From contig JAUCBN010000046.1 in NCBI GenBank assembly GCA_035048815.1, forward strand, positions 13,618,999 through 13,682,998: 64,000 nt of DNA. Reading direction: 5' to 3'. The notes under the pieces were generated by a model. That model saw only the letters and a list, made by a program, of their open reading frames with translations, ran no database searches and was not told where the DNA came from. This DNA comes from Abelmoschus esculentus. Its lineage: Eukaryota > Streptophyta > Magnoliopsida > Malvales > Malvaceae. Position numbers and translations under genes: made by a program. Positions 56,495 through 64,000 of the stretch are shown here, in pieces; the first letter of the stretch is position 1, and every line of letters begins with the position of its first letter.

Positions 56495-58176
56495 TTAGGC
56501 TTCCATCTTCCAAATCTTGTTGCTGGCATCGGTATCATGCTGTCTTTCCAGGGCGGCAAGTTTGGCATGTGCTGCTAACACGGCAGCTTTCTTTCCCTTT
56601 TCATCCCGAGTGAGTTCGCAGGTTTCGCTGTTGGATCCAGACCTCAAATCACATGGAGGGATGAAGCAATCGATTGAAAGGCCTGGTACGTTGAAGGCAA
56701 CCTCTTCGATTGTCCATGCCTCTTCCATCTTCGCTTTCGTATGGCTCATTGCAACTTCCCCGAACCTGAAAAGTGTGACAACGGAACGCCCGGAATGCGC
56801 TATCATGATACCTTCGACAGGTCGGTAATCATCGAGATATGAATTGATTGTGGTTTCCCAATAAGCAGTATCATGGCCATTAGATTGGATTCGAGTCAGA
56901 TGTGAATCTTCCATGTGGACGAGAAGTCCGGTTTTCTGACTAAAGTAACCAAATAAAACATGCCTAATGATCTCAGCAGGGCCTTCGCTCCTCGCCTTCA
57001 GTGTCTTCGGATCGGTATAAAGCTTGAGGATGAAGCAATCTTCACCATCAATCTTTTTCTCTCCTATGCATCTTGCATCAGCAAACATACTAGCTGTAGT
57101 TCTCGGATCAAGACCCTAACACCAATGACATTATCAGAAAACGAAGAATAGCTAAACATATAACCGAACAGCATCGAAACCTCACCTGAAGTGCCCGACG
57201 CAAGGGTCGAACAGTCCCTTTTGCGGTGTGACTACCGAGCCAAGGCGTGTGCCTCCACACAAGCTTCCCATTACAGCCAGCACGAACCTTACTGCCCCCG
57301 ACCGCGAGTTCGACATACCACATGTCCGGATTCATCTGCCAGAGCACAAAGCCACCAGACTCCACACCTCTAGAGCCATTCCGATTCTTAACGGTCCCCG
57401 TGGCCGTCTCGCATTCGCAGGCTAGCATTTGAAGCTTTCCCATGGCATAAGCGTTTCGAATCGAATTCTGCAGCTTCTGGCCACCGGAAGCAGCTGTATA
57501 CTGCTGCAATATGTACTGAGCAGAGGAAGTTTCCTAAAGGCAAAAACATAACAGGAATCACTCCACCATACTAAATCACACCATTTTTAGCAGTAAAAGA
57601 GAATCTACTAGTTATCTATTAGAATCCCAAGAAAATTCTACCATAAATTTTCTTGCTAACCAAACAGATGGACTCAAATTGAATTAAAAAGGAGAGAAGA
57701 AAAATGGGGAAACTAACAATGGGTGTGTCTTTGATGCTCAAATGAGGCAAAGGGTCATTGAAGCTGACGTGAACCGGTGCCAACGGCGCAGCCATGACCC
57801 CAAGCAACAGCCTTAGATCGGACCGCCGACAACTAGAAGCAACGGAAGGTGTCCTCGATAACTGTCCCTTAACCCATTGTCCTATCCCCGACCCGACCCG
57901 TTTTGAGTCCCCGACTTCGCCTCCTTCGGGATCAGGGCCTTCCGTGAGCGGAGTCAACGCTTCCCCGACCGGCCTTAGACTCCCGGATCTCGCGATCAAC
58001 GGCTCCGGTTGAACCACATATCCTCCGCCGCCATTTCCGTTGGTTTTCTTCCTCCGCAACAAGCCGGACATGGGTGAACGTGCTCTCGCCGGGCTGACGG
58101 ACAGAGAGCGTGAAGGTGAGAGCCCCCGAATCACTTCTTCTTTTAGAGCTGAGAAAAATCCTTGCTTTTTCTCCAT
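56495..58176 (-). CDS. DUF620 family protein
   Basis: Three exons on the minus strand: 58176-57718, 57533-57186, 57115-56495; 1428 nt, 475 residues, all in phase 0. N-terminal about 150 residues are Ser/Pro/Arg/Gly-rich and look disordered (GLSPSRSLSVSPARARSPM, GNGGGGYVV). From about residue 154 the conserved plant domain begins: YILQQYTAASGGQKLQNSIR, MLACECETATG, GGFVLWQMNPDMWYVELAVG, KLVWRHTPWLGSHTAKGTVR. Exon 3 continues with GLDPRTTASMFADARCIGEK, VLFGYFSQKTGLLVHMEDSH, TAYWETTINSYLDDYRPVEG, and ends WTIEEVAFNVPGLSIDCFIP. This is the DUF620 family, some members of which are loosely annotated as formin-like or lipase-like without proof. There are no signal peptide or membrane segments. Function unknown. 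The length and two-intron structure look complete. Confidence 0.92.
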
Positions 58177-59307
58177 TTCAACTCGGATTTTTCACTAAAA
58201 ACACCCAGAAAATCCCTTTTTTTATTTTGAAACGGTAGAAGAAAGCAAGAACACAGAATAAAAACGAAAGGGTTGGATTAGTGGGAGGTTTTAGATAGAA
58301 AACAACAGAGCTTTGAGGTTCATTTCATGGAGTTAATCACTGAGAAACTGTATTTTTCTAGGGACTGTCTAAACGTTGCGACTTTTGAGAGAGCGAAATG
58401 CAGTTTTATTGTGTTCATATTATTATTATTTTTTATTTCAAAAATAACAAATTTAATAATATCTTTGGAAAAAAAGTACTATTTTATTTTAAAAAATAGA
58501 AATAAAATAACGTTCAGTTTTGAATTTAATATATTTTTTTAAGTTGATTCTTATTTTTTTTAAATTATTTACATATTGGTGTTAAAATTTTTCTTTTAAA
58601 TATGTACAAGATATTTTAGTTTGGTAATATATATTATTTTGTTGTTAAAATTGAATCAAATAATTGAATATAATAAAAAATTTAATTTTAATAATATATT
58701 TTATTAATTTAGTCTTAATTTAAAATAATTAAATAAAAACAATCTTTCATAATTAAAAATTTTATTACTGAAATAATTGTGTTTATTTATATAAGATATT
58801 AAGGTTTTATGGATCTCTCAATTAGTTTGTGTTCGATAATAAAGAGATTATATTTATTATATTATCGTATTTATCAATTATTAAACCGAGAAGTATTAAT
58901 ATAAATTATGTCAAAAAGTCAGAAGATGTATTATCAAAAATTTTAAATATAAGAATTAAATTTATTGAATTACGAGTAATAAAATATATAAATTTTAGAA
59001 ATACATTTATTATTATATCAGATTGTGATTAGATTTTAACTCTACAATAACATATTTATCATAGAATTTTAATTAAATTATAAAATTATTACTCGTAAAA
59101 AAATAATGATACATTTATTATAAAATTTAAAAATAAATAATTATATTATTAATTAATTAATTTAAATTGAATTTTACAGAGATTCATTACGGGATAAACT
59201 TTCCACCAAAATATTTATTCATTGAAAAATGTGTTTTTTTTCTAACCATGCCACGTCATCGGGAGAATCGGGCTTCGGGCGTTTGCAATGGCAGTGGCAG
59301 CGTACAT
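58177..59307. other. DUF620 5' flank and AT-rich intergenic DNA
   Basis: 58177-58400 is mixed and may hold the 5'-UTR/promoter. 58400-59200 is extremely AT-rich with no gene. Confidence 0.4.
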
Positions 59308-59701
59308 TAGGATGATAATTTGATTCGTCCCCGTTAAGTTTCGATTTATCCGATTGAGACGGATTTTTTTAAAAAAAATAGGTTTGAGTTAGATCGGAGT
59401 TTTTTAAGATAAGATTAGGTCGAGTTAGATTGGATTTAGGATAAAAACTTTCCAACCCGACCCAACCTGATATATTTATATATTATTATTATATTTTTTT
59501 ATATATAATATTTAATATTTTTTATTAATTTTTTAGGTTGAGTCAGGTTTAACCGAATTTTTTATTATTTTATGGGGTTTAAGTCGAAATTAAATTATAT
59601 ATTTTATTATTTTAGGTCGGGTCAAAATGATAACGGATATTTATATTTTCAGATGGGAGTTGAGATGGTCAAAAACTCGACCATACCTATTGCCATCCCT
59701 A
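59308..59701. mobile_element. hAT-like MITE with TAGGATGATAAT ends
   Basis: TAGGATGATAATTTG at the left is inverted against ATTGCCATCCCTA at the right; ACCCGACCCAACC / GGTTGAGTCAGGTT words pair inside. The flanks GCGTACAT and GCATATAT match 6 of 8, possibly a decayed hAT duplication. Confidence 0.6.
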
Positions 59702-60174
59702 GCATATATTCAGCAAAAAGTTTTGTTGCATGTTAAGGCGAGTAGCCAAGTGGTGGCTCTGTGAAAATTTTGTTATTCAAAGGAACAATTTTGGACTTAG
59801 CCAATCGCAAGTGCGCGTGGTTTCCACGTGGATACATGTTAGAGAGAGTAGGTATAGAAGACTCTCAGAAAGTGTGAGTAATGTATATGTATAATGATCA
59901 AATTAACCCTAGATTTTAAAAGTTTTATAATTTCACTTTTATTTTTTAGTTAAATTTGGTCTTCAACTTTTAAAATAACATTCATCTCTCATTTTTTATC
60001 ATTAAGAATGAGTAAAACTCGACATAATTTTAAATATTAATTTTTTAATTTTAAATTAATCAAGTTATTCAATTCAACTCGAATAACTCAAAACAAATTT
60101 TGAATTATAACTTCAAAAAAATATCGAGTTAAAGTCAAGTTAAAATTTTTCTAACTTAAAAAATCAAAAATCAA

Positions 60175-60212
<38 letters not shown>

Positions 60213-60381
60213 TTCAAAGTTTAAGAAGAAACATGCCTACAGTGACGAAGCTATGTTTGGCATGATAAAAATAAGTTTTTTTGGTATAATTACACTTAAA
60301 ACCCCTCTTAGTTTAAATAATAATAAAATAAACCTTTTGTTCCTCTCAATTTTTTATCGTAGCTCCGTACCTACATGCATA
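59702..60381. other. Intergenic DNA with (TA)n microsatellite
   Basis: (TA)n at 60179-60206. AACTCGAAT-type old repeat at 59990-60150. No gene. Confidence 0.45.
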
Positions 60382-60935
60382 TGTCACGGGTCGCGAGTTC
60401 AGACTCGAGTCATATGCGTAATCAACTGCCGATGGGGTTACGATAGAGAGATTGTGCGAGAAAAAGCCACTAGATTTAGCCCGGTCCAAGAAGGTTCTGG
60501 AATGTTCTAGAAGATGACATTATCTATTTGATTTATTTCAAATGATTTATTTAGATATTGTTAGAGATAATTAGAGATATTGTAAGATATCAATGTAATC
60601 TCGTCCGTCGATGTAAATCAGTTATGACCGTTGGATCGAGGGGAGTTCAACTATAAATAGAGACTCCCATTTCAGTTGTAAATCATCCATTCATTCTCTG
60701 TTTTCTATCTTTCAGAGTATTCAAGGCATTAACTCTAAATCCTCTGTGTTGTTCTTGTTTTCTTCTTTTAGATTTACGAGTTCATTCTCTATAGTTAGCT
60801 TTCGCTTAGAACGATCTTGCGCTCTTGAAGACTTGGGAGTAAGAATTAAGGCTTACTTAGTCGTTTGTCTTGAGAACTTGACTAAAACCGCACGGGTTAG
60901 TTGGTTCAAGAGTCTGACCCCGTATATATAGCATG
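60382..60935 (+). repeat. LTR-like segment with TATA box
   Basis: Starts TGTCACGGGTCGCGAG. CTATAAATAGAGAC at about 60651 is a strong TATA box, followed by a transcribed-looking CT-rich region. No coding domain; the right end and target duplication are not clear. Probably a solo LTR. Confidence 0.45.
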
Positions 60936-61339
60936 TCTTATGAGGCAAAGATGTGCGTGTATGGGTCTTATATTTGTTCATGCAACAAGTATGCGTTCAA
61001 AATACTACCAAATTTAGATAAATTCACGTATATTTGCGTCGTATAAACATAATTAAAAATTTAATATTTTCAGTATTTTTAATTCAATTACAAATATAAT
61101 ATTTTATGATCAGTTATAAAATTTGATAAACTCACGTATACTTATAAGTTATATTGCTCGAATTTAAATCATTTAAAAACAATATATAATCTTTTATCAT
61201 TAAAAATATATTCATTAAAAATTTAATGTTATAATCAACATTCTCTTTTTAAAAATTATGATTCGAGCTCGAGTCTTTTTTTAGGGTTAAAAATGATTAA
61301 AAATATTTAAATTAAAAAATATATTGTAAGGCTTATTAT
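60936..61339. other. AT-rich intergenic DNA
   Basis: No gene or repeat boundary recognised. Confidence 0.35.
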
Positions 61340-62600
61340 ATAATAATTACTTGTAATCACCGGAATTCGTCCAGGGAGTCGCCACCAATCATTTTTTTAC
61401 GGTGCGATTGGAACACCAAATTAGGGTCTGCGAAATCAGAGTTGGATCCGAGAGTCTGTTACGCGCAGGGAAGGGTGAGCACCCCTACAACGCCCGAAAT
61501 CGTCACCTGTCGGTTACACGATATTTTATACGATTGAAAATAACAATCCGATATCGAATCTGTAAAAAAACGGTTAGTAATATTTAATAATAATAATAAA
61601 ACATTAAAATAGGGAAAATATAATTTTCCAGGGACTAATCTGCAAAAAAAAAACAGAAAACATTAAGATTAAATAAAGTAATATAGGGGTTAAATTGAAA
61701 GAAAATAATAATAAGGTCAAAATTGAAAGAAATTAAAAAAAGAATGACTAAGTTGCAAAAAACAGTGACCAAAATGCAAGGATATGCAAGCTGGGAGGCC
61801 GAAGCGAAAACACGCTGGAACTGCGGGGACTACGCGTGCAATTTTCCCCTTTCCCCGGGTTACACGCGGGTCCGGGTTTAGAGGTCGGGTTCAGTCCGGG
61901 TGCCCAACAGCTAAACGGTACCGTTTTGGGCCTTAATAACTGGCACCAAAACGGTACCGTTTTGGTCCAAATATATACTCCCTCCTTCATTTTTTTTTCA
62001 TTCTTCTCATTTGCTTTCATTTTCCTCAGACCAAAGAAAACAGAGCTCTAAGAGCTCTCTGGAATGTCGGCCGACCGCCGTGCCGGTGGCCGGAACCAAG
62101 AAAGAAATACACTTTTCGGCTCTCCTCGACGCGATGAACACGGATCTGCACTCGGTTTTTCGAAAAGATGCCCCTAGCAACGTAGATCTGAAAGATAAGT
62201 ACTCGGGTTCCTTTTTTTTATACCTTTTTCGCTTCTTTTTTTTTGCCTCCGATTTTTTTGTTGCTATTCTCTCTTGTTCTGACTCGAATATTGCGATGAT
62301 GTTGGACTCATTTTGCTTCGAATGGTATTCTTTTTCATTGATTTTTGGCTCCGGTTTCTAACCGATTACATGCATGTCGAATGGGTATTTATACCCAGTC
62401 ATTTACATCATATAATGGATTTAATATTGTTTGGATGGGTCATTTAAATGGGTTATTACATAATAATTACTTATTGTTGTGTTATGGTATTTGACTTAAT
62501 AATAATTTTGTTTCAATCATCGATAAATGTTAAATCAAATCGTACATTATTGTTAAAGATTAAAGTCCCGTGTTTGGTTGTTGCAGGTAAATTAAGATTT
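61340..62600 (+). repeat. LTR-retrotransposon-related segment with palindromic promoter words
   Basis: 61370-61540 (GTCGCCACCAATCATTTTTT, GAGCACCCCTACAACGCCCG) resembles a high-copy plant LTR repeat as I remember it. Two copies of AAACGGTACCGTTTTGG, each a palindrome around KpnI-like GGTACC, lie at about 61913 and 61949, right before a TATA-like AAATATATACTCC. The GC-richer leader after 62000 gives the 116-codon ORF 62011-62361 without a domain. Boundaries unknown. Confidence 0.45.
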
Positions 62601-63359
62601 AAATGGCAAAAATGGTGGGCAAACTAAGGTTTAAAGACCAAATTTTGAGTGTTTTTGATAATTTTTGAAATTTTTAAGTAAAAAAAAGCTGATTTTATCC
62701 TCTGAACACAATAAAAATGAAACCTAAGTATAAAGGCAACGTGACCATTAACGGGATGAGAGACAAAACATTACTTCCTAAAATTTTTAATATATTGATA
62801 TTTTATCTCCCTCAATATCTGATTTTAATTTTAATTTTATCATATTGATACTCATTCGAATATATACAATATTTATAAAAAAAGGTTTGCTTTTGAAAAA
62901 AATATCAATACGCTTTTTTAACTTTATTTTCCCAAGCTAACAAATTTCCTCCCTACACTTTTAAAAGAGTAAAAAATATAAAAGGGTAAAATAACAAATA
63001 GGTCCTAACTTTGTCAATTTCTATCAATTTAGTCTATAATTTTTCCATATTAATCCTCGTACTTGACATCAATCCATACATAAAAACATTCTCGTACTTT
63101 GATGTTTCTATAATCTAATGTAATATTGGAGGGTTATATATATAATGAAAATTATCTTTTTTGTGTGTGTGTTTCTATTTATATCTTATACTAAAATTTA
63201 GGTTTAAGGTTTAGAATTTATATTTAAGGTTATGATTTACGTCTAGAGTTTAAAAAATTAGGAGTATGTATATTTTTTACGGTTTAAGATTTAAAACTCA
63301 GGTTAGACTTTAAAATTTGTATTTTAATATCGGGACATAAAAAATCACCAAAAGGGGGC
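62601..63359. other. AT-rich intergenic DNA
   Basis: Telomere-like AGGTTTAAGGTTTAGAATTT words at 63190-63320; no gene. Confidence 0.4.
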
Positions 63360-63605
63360 TAGTGGCGGATCCATGCTTATAATAGGGTGGGTCAGTGTCT
63401 ACCCTAAACTTTCTGATGTTCACATATTTATTCTTAATTTTTTTTATTTTTATGAATTAATCTTTAAGTTTTTATAATATTTAAGCTTTGTCATGCCCAC
63501 CTGAGATTTCGAAATTTTTTTATGTGTCCACCCTTAAATAAATTTATGGATCCGTCACTAAGAAAAGGGTTTAAGGCGTTGTGTATGCAGAAAATTCATG
63601 CTGGA
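63360..63605. repeat. TAGTGGCGGATCCAT MITE, unit 1 of a direct duplication
   Basis: 63360-63560 has inverted ends TAGTGGCGGATCCAT and TATGGATCCGTCACTA (201 bp). The following GAAAAGGGTTTAAGGCGTTGTG to CTGGAAGACT is also copied in unit 2, so the duplication took MITE and flank together. Confidence 0.7.
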
Positions 63606-63763
63606 AGACTCATCCACTAAATCTAGATATGCGACATGAATTGGTACGAATTAATCAAAGCGAAGCTGTAGAAATCGGAAGAGCAATAAAAAAGACAGTA
63701 ATTTTTACCCATATCAATAAAAGGGTAGCAATTTTTTACACATATCTATAATTGAGTAAAAAT
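63606..63763. other. Spacer between duplicated units
   Basis: Contains a short internal near-repeat (GTAATTTTTACCCATATC / GCAATTTTTTACACATATC). No gene. Confidence 0.4.
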
Positions 63764-64000
63764 CTATGCTTATAATAGGGTGGGTTGGTGCCCACCCTAA
63801 ACTTTCTGATGTTCATATATTTATCCTTAAATTTTTTAATTTTTATAAATTAGTCTTTAAGTTTTTTTAATATTTAAGTTTTATGCCCACCTGAGATTTC
63901 GAAATTTTATATGTGCTCACCCTCAAATAAATTTATGGATCCGTTACTACAGAAAAGGGTTCGAGGCGTTGTATATGCAGAAAATTCCTACTGGAAGACT
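63764..64000. repeat. TAGTGGCGGATCCAT MITE, unit 2, cut by the window edge
   Basis: Direct repeat of 63371-63605 at an offset of about 393 bp (ATGCTTATAATAGGGTGGG to CTGGAAGACT). It lacks the left inverted end TAGTGGCGGATCC, so the copy is partial. The window ends inside it. Confidence 0.7.

Noticed and set aside
60390..60420. tRNA-like GCGAGTTCAGACTCG word
   Set aside because: No box A at the right distance; it lies at the start of an LTR-like segment.
62011..62361. 116-codon plus ORF starting near a TATA-like box
   Set aside because: Coding-like at first, but it ends in a Phe-rich run, has no known domain and sits in an LTR-like leader.

Overview
The window is nuclear DNA of a flowering plant, almost certainly a eudicot. 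Genes are sparse, intron-rich with GT-AG junctions, and set in very AT-rich DNA packed with plant transposable elements (Ty3/gypsy and copia LTR pieces, CACTA, hAT and Mutator-like MITEs, tRNA-derived SINEs). There are no operons, prokaryotic signals or CRISPR arrays. Some repeat features, such as paired AAACGGTACCGTTT palindromes and an LTR beginning TGTAACACCC, remind me of Malvaceae such as cotton; that is an impression from memory, not a test.

Eight intact protein-coding genes were rebuilt exon by exon with reading phase checked: a CorA-like Mg2+ transporter (7.4-9.3 kb, +), a DUF7086 protein (22.8-23.8 kb, +), a small CYSTM protein (26.0-26.6 kb, +), two nearly identical WLIM1-type LIM proteins (28.5-30.0 and 36.2-37.5 kb, -), the plastid Clp subunit CLPR1 (42.3-45.1 kb, -), the sulfhydryl oxidase ERV1 (49.5-51.4 kb, -) and a DUF620 protein (56.5-58.2 kb, -). 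A ninth locus, a BAHD acyltransferase (47.6-49.0 kb, +), is a pseudogene with frameshifts, a lost C-terminus and a solo LTR. CLPR1, ERV1 and DUF620 genes also lie near each other on Arabidopsis chromosome 1 as I remember it, so the right half looks like an old conserved block.

Layout: 1-7.3 kb holds repeats and a chimeric pseudogene joining parts of PCNA and the Fe-S scaffold ISU1, next to an RNase H-like fragment. 7.4-9.3 kb is the CorA gene. 9.4-21 kb is a transposon graveyard: a piece of mitochondrial HSP70, a gypsy gag remnant, a foldback element, two SINEs, a CACTA end and an Athila-like gypsy element cut off inside reverse transcriptase. 22.8-26.6 kb holds two small genes. 28.4-37.7 kb is the WLIM1 tandem duplication with repeats between. 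38-42 kb is repeats, including a hAT MITE with a perfect 8-bp target duplication. 42.3-58.2 kb is the gene-rich part. 58.2-64 kb is AT-rich with LTR-like segments and a duplicated MITE at the edge.

I see no new multi-gene system. The most unusual items are the in-frame PCNA::ISU1 chimeric ORF, the hidden mtHSP70 fragment, the recent WLIM1 duplication whose breakpoint lies just beyond the TATA box, and several insertions whose target duplications can be read directly. The intact genes do not form one pathway; they act in membrane transport, actin/LIM biology, plastid proteolysis and mitochondrial import.
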